From Deltaproteobacteria bacterium (GTDB lineage Bacteria > Myxococcota_A > Polyangia > DRWM01 > JAAZOP01): 64,000 nucleotides of DNA. The notes beneath the pieces are model-generated. The model saw only the letters and a list, made by a program, of their open reading frames with translations, was not told where the DNA came from and did not search any database. A program made the position numbers and the translations under genes. The stretch lies in contig JACRCX010000054.1 in assembly GCA_016218815.1 (NCBI GenBank), positions 62,001-126,000 of the forward strand. The letters are read 5' to 3'. Below, one piece after another: positions 23,984 through 32,507 of this stretch (the stretch's first letter is position 1; each line of letters starts with the position of its first letter).

Positions 23984-25330
23984 CTACCCGATCAACCTCT
24001 CCCACAGTGGCCCGGTCTCGCCTCGGGCGTGCAATCGCACCGCGACGCGCGCGAGGCGCTCGCCGCCGGAGCCTGCGACCCAGTCCAGCCGTCCCGCGGC
24101 CCGCGCGCGGACCATCCCCAGAATCTCCTCGGCCGGTACGTCGCAGCGGTAGAACGTCGGCGGGAGCAGCTCGTGACCGGGCCGGAGCCGCCCTTCGGCC
24201 TGCGCCCGGCGGGCCAGCGGCGTGTCCGGGAAGATGCGCGGGGCCGGGAAGAAGAACCGCGCGCAGCGGTCCAGCCGTTCCGCCCCCTCCAGAGTCTCGG
24301 ACAGCGTTGCGGCGGTCTCCCCCGGGCCGCCCAGCAGGAAGTAGTGGGCGACGTTCAGGCCGGCGGCCCGCGCCGCCGCGTGCGCTTCGCGCACGTCGTC
24401 CGGGGAGAACCACTTGCCGAACGAGGTGAGCATGGGAGCGGAGAGCGACTCGGTCCCGAACTCCACGTGCGTGAGCCCCGCCGCCGCCAACGAACCGAAG
24501 TACCCCCGTTCCGGGGCGCTCGGCGCGAAGAACGCGCCCCACGGCAGGCGAACCTCCGCCGCACGCAACGCCGCCGCGACCGCGAGGTTGTGCGGGGGAT
24601 CGACGTTGAAGGTGGAGTCTGCGAAGAACAGGAAGCGGGCGCCGGCGTCCTGCAATGCCCGCGCTTCCGCGGCGACGTCCCGCGGCGGGACCGGGCGCGA
24701 GGCGCGCCCCTCCAGCAACGGATAGGTGCAGTACGTGCAGGCGTGGGGACACCCGCGGCGGCTCTGCAGGTTGAGCATTCCGCCGTGCCGCAGGTAGAAC
24801 GCGACGTGCGGAGCCTCCGCGCGCCAGCGTCGACGTCGCGGTCCCTGCCACGGGCCCGTCCGGAGCACCGGGGCGTCGCGGAGGACGACGCCCGGCAGCC
24901 CCGCCGCGTCCGCTCCGCGCTCCCACGCGTCCAGCAGCGCGCCGACGCGCTCGCCCTCGCCCACGATCCCCGCGTCCGCGCCGGTCGCCGCCAGCAGCTC
25001 GGCGGGGAAGATGCCGAACCCGCTGCCGCCCAGGACGACGCGCGCACCCGATGCGCGCCGCACGCTCGCCGCCGCGCGTCGCGCGTCCTCGACGAACCCC
25101 TCGGGGTTCGTCCCGTCGGTGTTGTCCACGTTGCGGATCGACAAGCCGACGACGTCCGGTACGGATGACCGCAGCGTCGCCTCCAGCGCGTCCAGCCGCT
25201 CGTCGGCCAGGAGATCGAGCAGCGTCACCTCGTGCCGGTCCGCGAGCGCGCCCGCCACGAAGTCGAGGCCGAGCGGATAGACGGGGAAGGGCACGGCCGA
25301 CCGGTTGGTGGAGACGAGCAGGACCTTCAT
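23984..25330 (-). CDS. B12-binding-type radical SAM protein
   Basis: A 448-residue protein. Residues about 1-150 resemble a cobalamin-binding Rossmann domain: VLLVSTNRSAVPFPVYPLG, VVGLSIRN and VVLGGSGFGIFP, with the terminal GEGE of this class (GIVGEGE). The usual DxHxxG is not obvious, so base-off cobalamin binding is uncertain. The radical SAM cluster motif is CPHACTYC (Cys194, 198, 201) in SRRGCPHACTYCTYPLLEG, followed by FFADSTFN and HVEFGTES. Family members do methylation, ring formation and oxidations. It overlaps the KS fusion stop by ATGA and so belongs to the same operon. Confidence 0.87.
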   Translation of the reverse strand: MKVLLVSTNRSAVPFPVYPLGLDFVAGALADRHEVTLLDLLADERLDALEATLRSSVPDVVGLSIRNVDNTDGTNPEGFVEDARRAAASVRRASGARVVLGGSGFGIFPAELLAATGADAGIVGEGERVGALLDAWERGADAAGLPGVVLRDAPVLRTGPWQGPRRRRWRAEAPHVAFYLRHGGMLNLQSRRGCPHACTYCTYPLLEGRASRPVPPRDVAAEARALQDAGARFLFFADSTFNVDPPHNLAVAAALRAAEVRLPWGAFFAPSAPERGYFGSLAAAGLTHVEFGTESLSAPMLTSFGKWFSPDDVREAHAAARAAGLNVAHYFLLGGPGETAATLSETLEGAERLDRCARFFFPAPRIFPDTPLARRAQAEGRLRPGHELLPPTFYRCDVPAEEILGMVRARAAGRLDWVAGSGGERLARVAVRLHARGETGPLWERLIG

Positions 25331-27603
25331 GGCGCGTTCCCCGGTCCGAGAACCGCGATCGCCGCCGGGCGGGGGCCCAGCGACGCGACGAGGATTCCCC
25401 GCCCTTCGAGCGGCAGGTCCCGGCCGCCCGCGAGCGCCGCGGGCAACGTCCCGGCCCGGACCAGCTCGACCGCGACCACGGTCGCCGCCGCCGAGACCGT
25501 GGCATAGGCCCCGAGCAGGCGCCGTGCATCGATGACCGGGCCCTCGAAGTGGGCCTGCTCGCCGAACTCCCGCCGCGGGCTCGCCGCCGCGTCGTCCGCA
25601 GCCGCGGGGCGGCTGGTGGCGGCCGGATCGGCCGTGAAGACGGCCCCGAAGCGTGCACGGACCGCTTCGGCCCCGCCGAGGGCTTCGACGAGCGCCGACC
25701 AGGGTCCGCCGCCGTGGTCCGTCGCCGGGATCACGGGGACGACCCGGATGCCTCGAGTCCCGTTCGCCCGCCGCAGCACCAGCAGGCCGCCGCCGTCCGC
25801 GGCAGCGCTGCCGGCCTCCGTCGGGGCGACGAGCGGGCTCAGCACCGGATGGAACTCGTCGGCCCCGCCTGCCAGGATCGGTTCGTCCTCGCCTCGGGCG
25901 AACAACGACGCCAGGAAGAGCGCCTGCTCGAAGGAGGCATCGCCCGCGGTCGCCGTCACGTTCGGTCCGCTCGCGCCGTGGCGGATCGCGAGCCCTCCGG
26001 CGGGGGCGTTGTGCACCGAGCCGACGAAGTCCGTCGGGCTCGCAAACCGGTCGCCCGAGGCGAAGAGCGCGGCCAGGAATTCGTGCGTCTCCGACAGGGG
26101 ACCCCAGGCGGTGCCGAAGAAGACCGAGCGTGGCGCCCCGGTCGCACCGGCGGCGTCCCTCGCGGCTTCCGACAGCGCCAGCGCCATACGCGGCAATCGC
26201 CGGATCCGGCGCACGACCCGCGGCGGGAGGCCCGCCGTCAGGACCTCGTCCGCCGCCGTGCCGGCGCAACTCGCGCCCGCGCGGAAGGCCGCCAGCGTCG
26301 CCTCGGTGCCGCCCGCGCCGGACAAGCACGCGGCTCCCAGGACCTCGAGGACGCCACCCTTCCACGCGCGAGTCGCATCCCGGGGGACCGGCACCGGGAC
26401 GGCCGCGGCCCGGTTCCGGGAAGGGCTCCCTTCGGTCCCGACCGCTAGACCGCTCGACCGCTCGTCTGCTCGCTCGAACACCAGCACCGCGTTGTTCCCG
26501 CCGAAGCCGAACGAGTTGGAGACCACGACGCGGGGAAACCGGTCTACGGGCTCACGAAGCGGATCGAGGCCCAGCGCCGGGTCAACCATGCCGAGACCGA
26601 CGTTGGGCGGAAGGAGGCCCTCGCGGAGCGCGAGCACGGCGACCACGGCCTCGACCGCTCCCGCGGCGGCCAGCGGATGGCCGGTGATGCCTTTGGTCGA
26701 GGAGACGGGCGGGGGCGCCGGCCACACGGCGCGGACGGCGGCGGCCTCGGCCGCATCGTTGTCCGTGGTACCCGTGCCGTGGAGGTTGACGTAGCCGACG
26801 TCCGCGGGGTCGATGCCGGCGTCGGCGAGAGCGCGCACGATCGCGCGTCGTGCGCCTTCGCCTCCGGGCAGCGGCTGCGTCGGATGATGGGCGTCGCAGG
26901 TGAGTCCCGCGCCGCGCAGCTCGGCCAACGCATCTTCCGGCGGCTCGGCGGCGCCGACCAGCAACACCATGCCGGCTCCCTCGGCGACAGTCAGGCCGCT
27001 GCGGTCGGCGTCGAGCGGTCGCGTGCCGCGCGGGTCGACAAGCTGGAGGAGTCGGAAGCCGTGCCAGGTCAGCCGGCACAGGCCGTCGACGCCGCCCGCC
27101 AGGACGGAGCGTGAGCGGCCGGAGCGGAGCAGTTCGAGCGCGATCGCCAGCGCGACCGCGCCGCTGGAGCAGGCGGTGGCGACGGTCAAGGCGGGACCGG
27201 TGCATCCCGCGTCGCGGGCGACCAGCTCCGCCACCGTGCCGGCGCCGTGAAGGGCGTAGCGCGCCGGCTCGCGCTCGCCGGCGGCGAACAGCCGCTCGGT
27301 CGTGCCGATCCCGCCCGTGGTCACGCCCAGGACGACCGCGTCGGGCGGAGTCGCGCGGCCGCGGAGGGCCTCGCGTGCGGCCTCCCTCGCCAGCGCGTGC
27401 GTGCGGGGCAGGCCGGCGGGCTCGTCGAAGTCGGGCACCTCGCCGCCGGGGAGCCGGAACTCCGCCGGGACGGACAGCCGCGAGGGCGGGCGCAGCGGTC
27501 GCACGCCCGAGCGCAAGGCGGCGCGCAGCGCTCCGACCCCGCGTCCGGCGGCGGTGAGGGCGCCGAGGCCCACGACGAAGGCGCGCGGCGCCGTGGAGGT
27601 CAT
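25327..27603 (-). CDS. Ketosynthase fused to inactive ketosynthase-like (chain-length-factor-like) domain
   Basis: A 758-residue protein. The first 390 residues are a complete FabF-type ketosynthase: TACSSGAVALA with Cys145, NLHGTGTTDND and STKGITGHPLAAAGAVE. After a Pro/Arg linker, residues about 420-750 form a second thiolase-like half: SVFFGTAWGPLSETHEF, SVHNAPAGGLAIRHG, then TATAGDASFEQALFLASL, where Asp555 stands at the Cys position. No HATGT/GHxxG pair is visible in this half. It resembles the short ketosynthase-like chain-length-factor proteins of aryl-polyene loci, which are normally separate genes. It overlaps both neighbours by ATGA. Confidence 0.9.
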   Translation of the reverse strand: MTSTAPRAFVVGLGALTAAGRGVGALRAALRSGVRPLRPPSRLSVPAEFRLPGGEVPDFDEPAGLPRTHALAREAAREALRGRATPPDAVVLGVTTGGIGTTERLFAAGEREPARYALHGAGTVAELVARDAGCTGPALTVATACSSGAVALAIALELLRSGRSRSVLAGGVDGLCRLTWHGFRLLQLVDPRGTRPLDADRSGLTVAEGAGMVLLVGAAEPPEDALAELRGAGLTCDAHHPTQPLPGGEGARRAIVRALADAGIDPADVGYVNLHGTGTTDNDAAEAAAVRAVWPAPPPVSSTKGITGHPLAAAGAVEAVVAVLALREGLLPPNVGLGMVDPALGLDPLREPVDRFPRVVVSNSFGFGGNNAVLVFERADERSSGLAVGTEGSPSRNRAAAVPVPVPRDATRAWKGGVLEVLGAACLSGAGGTEATLAAFRAGASCAGTAADEVLTAGLPPRVVRRIRRLPRMALALSEAARDAAGATGAPRSVFFGTAWGPLSETHEFLAALFASGDRFASPTDFVGSVHNAPAGGLAIRHGASGPNVTATAGDASFEQALFLASLFARGEDEPILAGGADEFHPVLSPLVAPTEAGSAAADGGGLLVLRRANGTRGIRVVPVIPATDHGGGPWSALVEALGGAEAVRARFGAVFTADPAATSRPAAADDAAASPRREFGEQAHFEGPVIDARRLLGAYATVSAAATVVAVELVRAGTLPAALAGGRDLPLEGRGILVASLGPRPAAIAVLGPGNAP

Positions 27604-27866
27604 GACCTGGGGGGAGTGCGGTGCTCGCGGACGTGGTCGGCGAGGGAGCGGAGGGAGGCGAAGACCTTGCGTCCCAGCTCCTTGTTATCGATCTTCACGC
27701 CGTAGTCCTCCTCGAGCATCACGACCAGCTCCAGGATATCGATCGAGTCCAGGCCGAGCCCGTCGCCGACGAGCGGCTCGTCGGGACGGATGTCCTCCGG
27801 CCGGACGTCGGTCAGGCCCACGGCCTCGACCAGCTTGACCCTGAGTTCATCGAGCAACGGGTCCAT
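27600..27866 (-). CDS. Acyl carrier protein
   Basis: An 88-residue acidic ACP with the attachment Ser41 in DGLGLDSIDILELVVMLEE, closely following type II PKS/aryl-polyene carriers. The ATG at 27866 lies 20 bases inside the upstream radical SAM gene, and its stop overlaps the KS fusion start, so it is translated tightly with both. It is a different ACP from that at 10.9 kb, with a much shorter leader before helix 1. Each ACP sits beside radical SAM genes. Confidence 0.94.
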   Translation of the reverse strand: MDPLLDELRVKLVEAVGLTDVRPEDIRPDEPLVGDGLGLDSIDILELVVMLEEDYGVKIDNKELGRKVFASLRSLADHVREHRTPPRS

Positions 27867-29109
27867 CGTTGTTCCCTTCGTGCGGCGCGGGTGCCTCGCC
27901 CACGGCCCGGCGCCGGGCCCGGTCCTCCCGCAGCACCGGCAGCAGGAGCCTGCTCATGCGCAACGTCTGCGACTGTTCGGCGTGGAACGCGCGCCACGCC
28001 TCCTCGTACAGGCGTTGCAGGGTGTCGGGGGTCATGCGGCGTGGGCGGAAGACGACGTGGCCCGCGTCATAGAGACTCCAGTCGCGCGAAAGGATCCGGT
28101 CCTCCGCCTCCAGCCGCCGCGCGTACTCGGTGTGCGGGAAGGGCGTCAGGACCGTGAACTCGGCGACGTCCAGCTCGATCGTCAGCAGGAAGTCAATGAA
28201 CCGCTTGAGGAAGTCCTCGTCGTGCTCGTCCAGGCCGAGCAGGATCGTCCCCTCGACCATGATGCCGTGGTCGTGGAGCATGCGCACGCGGTCCCGGATC
28301 TTGTCCGAGATGGTGTAGATCGCGTGGTATACGTACCAGGCACCGGCATCCCGTGCCAGGCGCAGCACCTCGGGCTCGACGGAGATGGGGTGGGAGACCC
28401 AACGCTTGCCCAGGCCGGCCATGGCCGAAAACAGGGTCTTCTGATAGGCGACGTCCTGCTCCAGGGAGTTGTCGACGAGGAAGAGGAGGCGGGAGCAACG
28501 GGCGAGGTCGCCCAGGACGCGGTCGAGGGGCCGGATGCGGTGCCGGTGACCGCCGAGGAACGGGGTGCAGCACGGGGCGCAGGAGAAGCGGCAGCCACGG
28601 GAGGTCTCGACCAGGTCGACCAGCTCCCAGCCCTTGTGGGAGTAGAAGCGCTTCTTGTCGAGGAGGTCGCGCCGCGGGTCCGGGACGTCCGCCATGTCGG
28701 CGAACGCGTCGCGGCGGTAGACCGCCTGCAGCCGCCCGTCGCGGAGGTCGCGGACGACGCGGTCGAGCTGCCCCTCGGCCTCGCCGACGACGATCGCGTC
28801 GGCGTGACCGCGGGCCTCGGCCTCGTGCAGTGCGACAGCCAGGCCGCCCAGGACGACGGTGCGTCCACGGGCGCGCAGCTCGTCGGCCAGCGCGTAGCCG
28901 CGGGGGGTCTGGCAGGTGAGCATCATCGAGATGCCGACGAGGTCGGCGTCGCGGTCGAGGTCGACGGGCTGGACGTTCTCGTCGGTCACCGTCACATCGA
29001 CGTCGTCGGGGAGGCAGGCGGCAGCCTGGAGGGGGCCGAGCGGCGGGAGGTCGAACCGCGTCTGGTGGGGGAGCTTCGGCCAGGTGGGGTAGATGATGTG
29101 GACGCGCAT
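27847..29109 (-). CDS. B12-binding-type radical SAM protein
   Basis: A 420-residue protein of the B12-binding radical SAM class. Residues about 1-140: VHIIYPTWPKLP, LPPLGPLQAAA, VGISMMLTCQTPRGY, TVVLGGLAVALHEAEA and AIVVGEAEG form the Rossmann-like module, lacking a clear DxHxxG. The cluster motif is CRFSCAPC (Cys173, 177, 180) in ETSRGCRFSCAPCC; FLVDNSLEQD and EGTILLGLDEHDEDF follow the radical SAM barrel pattern. It is the first gene of the operon, 46 bases after the sigma54 regulator. Its N-terminal pattern resembles the enzyme class acting on polyketide and hopanoid-like substrates, but no reaction can be assigned. Confidence 0.88.
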   Translation of the reverse strand: MRVHIIYPTWPKLPHQTRFDLPPLGPLQAAACLPDDVDVTVTDENVQPVDLDRDADLVGISMMLTCQTPRGYALADELRARGRTVVLGGLAVALHEAEARGHADAIVVGEAEGQLDRVVRDLRDGRLQAVYRRDAFADMADVPDPRRDLLDKKRFYSHKGWELVDLVETSRGCRFSCAPCCTPFLGGHRHRIRPLDRVLGDLARCSRLLFLVDNSLEQDVAYQKTLFSAMAGLGKRWVSHPISVEPEVLRLARDAGAWYVYHAIYTISDKIRDRVRMLHDHGIMVEGTILLGLDEHDEDFLKRFIDFLLTIELDVAEFTVLTPFPHTEYARRLEAEDRILSRDWSLYDAGHVVFRPRRMTPDTLQRLYEEAWRAFHAEQSQTLRMSRLLLPVLREDRARRRAVGEAPAPHEGNNDGPVAR

Positions 29110-29155
29110 GCGGCCTCGTGGCGGGCCGGAGTATGCGGGTCAGGTCGCCGGATCG

Positions 29156-30502
29156 TCAAGCGATGCCGTACTTCTTGATCTTGTAGCGCAGGGTCGAATA
29201 CGGGACGCCCAGCTCGGCTGCGGCGCGCTGGCGGTTCCATCGCGCGCGCTCCAGCGCCAGCAGGATCTGCTCGCGCTCGGGCAGGACGGTCGACGGCGGC
29301 AGGATGGAGCCGGTCGGCGCGCGGCCCGGCAGGTAGATGTGCTCGGCGCGGATCATGCCCTTCCGGCAGGTGATCGCCGCCCGCTCGACGATGTTCTTCA
29401 GCTCCCGGACGTTTCCCGGGTAGTCGTGGGAGAGGAGCAGCTCCTCGGCCCGCGGGGTGAAGCCATCGATCGCGATTCCCCGGCCGGCGAACTCGGTCCG
29501 CACGAAGTGCTGCGCCAGGGGCAGCACGTCCTCCTTGCGTTCGCGCAGCGGCGGGATGACGATGTTGAAGACGTTGAGCCGGAAGTAGAGGTCCTGGCGG
29601 AAGCGCTGTTTCGCGACCAGATCCTCCAGCGGCGAGTTGGTGGCGGCGATGAGACGGACGTCGACGGCCGCCTCGCGTGTCCCCCCGACGCGCTTGACCG
29701 AGCGGGTCTCCAGGACGCGCAAGAGCTTGGCCTGGGCGGGCAAGGAGAGATCGGCGATTTCGTCGAGGAACAGCGTGCCCCCGCTCGCCGTCTCGAAGCA
29801 GCCGGCCTTGTCGGACACGGCCCCGGTGAACGAGCCCTTGACGTGGCCGAACAGCTCGCTCTCCACCAGCGTCTCGGGCAGCGCCGGGCAGCTCACCGCG
29901 ACGAACGGGTCGCCCGCCTTCGTCGCCGCGACGTGCAGCTCGTGGGCGACGACCTCCTTCCCGGTGCCCGTCTCGCCCTGGATGAGGACGGTCCGGCAGT
30001 TCGTCTCGACGGCGGCGTGCACCTGCTCCCGCACGCGCGCCATCGCGGGGCTCCGCCCCACGAGACACGCGGCCGGGCAGGCCGCCGGGCCGTAGGTCTC
30101 CGGAACGCCCGCGCTCGCGTCGCTCAGCGCCTGTCGCCGCGAACGCGTCGCCCGGTCGGCCTTGCGGATGACGTCCTGCAGCTCCAGCTTGCTGACCGGC
30201 CGCCGGAGGTAGTCGGTCGCCCCGAGGCGCAGCGCATCGAGCCCGGCGTCGGCCTCGGGCCGATCCGTGATCAACACCACCGCCACTCCCTTGTCGTCGA
30301 TCCGGGCCCGGCCGATGAACGACGTGCGCTGTCCGTCGAGGACGCGCGAGTCGACCAGCGCCACGTCGCAACCGGCGCCCTCGACCCGGCTCTTGGCCGA
30401 GGGTGCATCCGGGACCTCCTCCACCTGGTGTCCGGCCCCGCGCAGGAACGGGACGATCTCGCGCCGGATCCCCTCGTCCTCTCCGGCCACCAGCACGCGC
30501 AT
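29156..30502 (-). CDS. Sigma54-dependent NtrC-family response regulator
   Basis: A 448-residue activator. Residues about 1-120 are a receiver with the phosphoacceptor region CDVALVDSR; the usual switch Lys is replaced (LRRPVSK), so signalling may be atypical. The AAA+ domain has Walker A GETGTGKE, ESELFGHVKGSFTGA (GSFTGA instead of GAFTGA, the sigma54 contact), and GGTLFLDEIADL (Walker B). The C-terminal Fis-type helix-turn-helix is RQRAAAELGVPYSTLRYKI. Start ATG 30502 has GAGGGATCGCCG upstream; the ATG at 30538 has its GGAGG directly abutting and is less likely. It is a candidate activator for the sigma54 promoters starting 470 bases away. Confidence 0.9.
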   Translation of the reverse strand: MRVLVAGEDEGIRREIVPFLRGAGHQVEEVPDAPSAKSRVEGAGCDVALVDSRVLDGQRTSFIGRARIDDKGVAVVLITDRPEADAGLDALRLGATDYLRRPVSKLELQDVIRKADRATRSRRQALSDASAGVPETYGPAACPAACLVGRSPAMARVREQVHAAVETNCRTVLIQGETGTGKEVVAHELHVAATKAGDPFVAVSCPALPETLVESELFGHVKGSFTGAVSDKAGCFETASGGTLFLDEIADLSLPAQAKLLRVLETRSVKRVGGTREAAVDVRLIAATNSPLEDLVAKQRFRQDLYFRLNVFNIVIPPLRERKEDVLPLAQHFVRTEFAGRGIAIDGFTPRAEELLLSHDYPGNVRELKNIVERAAITCRKGMIRAEHIYLPGRAPTGSILPPSTVLPEREQILLALERARWNRQRAAAELGVPYSTLRYKIKKYGIA

Positions 30503-30845
30503 CGGCGATCCCTCGGCACGAGTGTTGTTCACGTTCATCCTCCACTCCGCCCCATGACGCCATTGCGCCGCGGGCGGGTCGACCACCGGCGCCCGCAGCG
30601 CGTCGGCGGCCGGAACACGACTTCTCCCGCGGCGACGTCTCGACTCCCCCTGCGTCACCGCTGCTACGTCCTTGTCCTCCCTCACGTCCTGGGGCGGTCC
30701 CCATTGCGCCGCCGCCCGAGAGCCCATGACTAAGGACGGAACCCGGAGAGTCAAGCCGTGCGCCCGTGCGCGTTCCGTTGCTCGCCACGGTCGTCGGGTT
30801 CGATGCGCCGCGGAACGTGCGCGCGCGACCCCGCAAGGTCGCGCG

Positions 30846-30880
30846 TCGCAGGACCCTGGCGGATCGTGCGGTCAGAATGC
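30846..30880 (+). promoter_or_regulatory. Putative activator site (upstream block, copy 1)
   Basis: CAGG-AC-CCTG is an inverted repeat that runs into TGGCGGATCGTGCGGTCA and is followed by GCGCTC. The block matches the ones before 32508 and 38670 and its GG lies 115 bp before the GG of the sigma54 promoter, a usual enhancer distance. Confidence 0.6.
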
Positions 30881-30968
30881 GCTCACTGGCAGCGCGGATT
30901 CGCGATCCGCGGCGGGACGCATCATCCGGAATCGCGAATCGGACGGTCGCGCGCGGCCCCGACGGGCG

Positions 30969-30985
30969 GTGGCCCGTCCCTCGCA
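30969..30985 (+). promoter_or_regulatory. Sigma54 promoter for gene 31039
   Basis: GTGGCCCGTCCCTCGCA has GG (30971-30972), exactly 10 bases, then GC (30983-30984), fitting the -24/-12 rule. The start codon is 69 bases from the -24 T, leaving a leader of about 43 bases. The core is nearly identical to the copies at 32435 and 38599. Confidence 0.75.
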
Positions 30986-31038
30986 GGTGATTCCGGACCC
31001 TCAGGGGCGGTGCAGTCCGCGCCGGGAGGAGGAACTCG

Positions 31039-32280
31039 ATGGAAGAACGCACGCAGAGCACGTCTTTGTGGGTCGCCATTGGCGCCCTGCTCGTGGCCGG
31101 CTTCGTCGACGCCGCGGCGTGCGACGATACCCAGGACGGGTACGGGTCCGATGCCGCGGACGAAGCGAGCGAGTCCGAGGGACGCGACGGAGGGCGCGAC
31201 GAGCTGGAGCCGGACGGCGGGGCAGATGCCGACGCCATCGTGGGAGACGACGCAGGCGGGAATGCGGACGGGGACGCGGACACGGTGTCCGACGACGACG
31301 CGTCCGTCGATCCGGACGCCGAAGCCGAGACGGGCGCGGGCCCCGACGGCGACGCGGATGGCGACGCGCGCGACGAAGCCGACGAGTCCGCTCGGGACGG
31401 GGATGGGGACGCCGCTGCGGACGTCGGTGCGGAGCCGGAGGCCGTGGTGGACCCGCCCGGGGATACCGATGCGGGGACGAGCTGTGGCGACGGGCTGCTC
31501 GGTCCGGGCGAGGAATGCGACGAGCCCGCGCCGCGTGCCTGCACCACCGCGTGCGGTACGGTGGGCGTGCGGACTTGCGAGGCCTGCGCCTGGTCGGCGT
31601 GCGCTCCCCACGGCGACTTCTGCAACCGCATCGACGACGACTGCGACCCGGGCACCGAAGACGGCTCGGGGGATCCGGCCGTGGGCGCGCCGTGCGACGG
31701 GCCGGACCTGGATCTCTGCCCGGAGGGGACGGCGACCTGCGCGGCCGGCGAGCTGCTGTGCAGCGACGTCACGGGCAACAGCGTCGAGACCTGCAACGGG
31801 CTGGACGACGACTGCGACAGCCTGACCGACGAGGACTTCGCTCCCGACAACAACCCGCTCTGCGCCGACGGCTTCTGGGACCTCGGCGTGGTCTCGGGCG
31901 ACACGGGATCGGACAGCACGGCCGACGCCTTCTGGAGCGAGCAGTGGGACTTCGTCACGTTCCGCGAGGAGGACCTGGCGGGCTCCGCGCCGATCACCGG
32001 CACGATCTCGCTGTACAGTCCGCCGGGCATCGACTTCGACCTCTACGTCTACTGCCTCGCGTGCGGAGGCACACTCGCCGGCGCATCGACGGTCGGCGGA
32101 CTGGACGGTCACCTGGACCAGGTGGACGTCCGGCGCGACGACACGGCCGCCGCCGACAATCTCGACGTCTTGATCGAGATCCGCCACAGTGCGGGGGTCG
32201 TCTGCAGCGGCGGCGACTGGTCGCTGACAGTGAATGGAGCCACCGACGTGGCCGTCGCGACCTGCCTTCCTCACCCTTGA
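31039..32280 (+). CDS. Exported MopE-motif protein with acidic low-complexity region
   Basis: A 413-residue protein. An N-terminal hydrophobic segment (VAIGALLVAGFVDAAAC) acts as a signal or lipoprotein signal. Residues about 30-145 are an extreme Asp/Ala/Gly/Glu-rich stretch that should be disordered and strongly acidic. Then come a Cys-rich CGDGLLGPGEECDEP element and two MopE motifs, FCNRIDDDCDPGTED and TCNGLDDDCDSLTDEDF, of the class called putative metal-binding motif. The last 150 residues are beta-rich with GIDFDLYVYCLACGG, resembling a PPC-type domain, and are paralogous to the end of the next protein. GGAGGAGG precedes the ATG. A calcium or copper role is possible from the family name only. 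Confidence 0.82.
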   Translation: MEERTQSTSLWVAIGALLVAGFVDAAACDDTQDGYGSDAADEASESEGRDGGRDELEPDGGADADAIVGDDAGGNADGDADTVSDDDASVDPDAEAETGAGPDGDADGDARDEADESARDGDGDAAADVGAEPEAVVDPPGDTDAGTSCGDGLLGPGEECDEPAPRACTTACGTVGVRTCEACAWSACAPHGDFCNRIDDDCDPGTEDGSGDPAVGAPCDGPDLDLCPEGTATCAAGELLCSDVTGNSVETCNGLDDDCDSLTDEDFAPDNNPLCADGFWDLGVVSGDTGSDSTADAFWSEQWDFVTFREEDLAGSAPITGTISLYSPPGIDFDLYVYCLACGGTLAGASTVGGLDGHLDQVDVRRDDTAAADNLDVLIEIRHSAGVVCSGGDWSLTVNGATDVAVATCLPHP

Positions 32281-32306
32281 CGGCGAGCAGACCATCCTAC
32301 ACGCGC

Positions 32307-32340
32307 GATTCGCCAACCTTGGCAGAACGTGTTGTCAACT
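32307..32340 (+). promoter_or_regulatory. Putative activator site (upstream block, copy 2)
   Basis: CCAA-CC-TTGG forms an inverted repeat that runs into GGCAGAACGTGTTGTCAAC. It aligns with the blocks at 30846 and 38475 and lies 116 bp (GG to GG) before the sigma54 promoter of gene 32508. Confidence 0.6.
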
Positions 32341-32434
32341 GTTGCCGGGATTCCGATCGGCGCGACAGCCGGGTCTTCACGCCGCCCACGCCGAAGTTGC
32401 CGTGGGGACCGGCGGAGTCGGGAGGCGACGCGCG

Positions 32435-32451
32435 TTGGCCCGACCCTCGCA
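32435..32451 (+). promoter_or_regulatory. Sigma54 promoter for gene 32508
   Basis: TTGGCCCGACCCTCGCA: GG at 32437-32438, 10 bases, GC at 32449-32450. Against the consensus TTGGCACG-N4-TTGCA it differs at two places. The leader would be about 46 bases with AGGAAGGG before the ATG. Confidence 0.8.
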
Positions 32452-32507
32452 GAGCGACTGGGACGTTCCCCGGGCTCCGATCCGGGCGGAAGGAAGGGTG
32501 GTCGCCA

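Larger units (their letters stand above)
30503..31038. other. Divergent intergenic region
   Basis: This 536-base gap lies between the leftward sigma54 activator and the rightward MopE-repeat gene. It holds the upstream block and the sigma54 promoter listed separately. A weak minus-strand TTGACT with TAGTCA at 16 bases (30754-30727) could serve the activator. No further gene is supported. Confidence 0.5.

Noticed and set aside
29110..29155. Search for a sigma54 promoter before the radical SAM operon beside the activator
   Set aside because: No GG-N10-GC with TGGC context was found in the gap or just upstream, so direct control of that operon by sigma54 is not supported.
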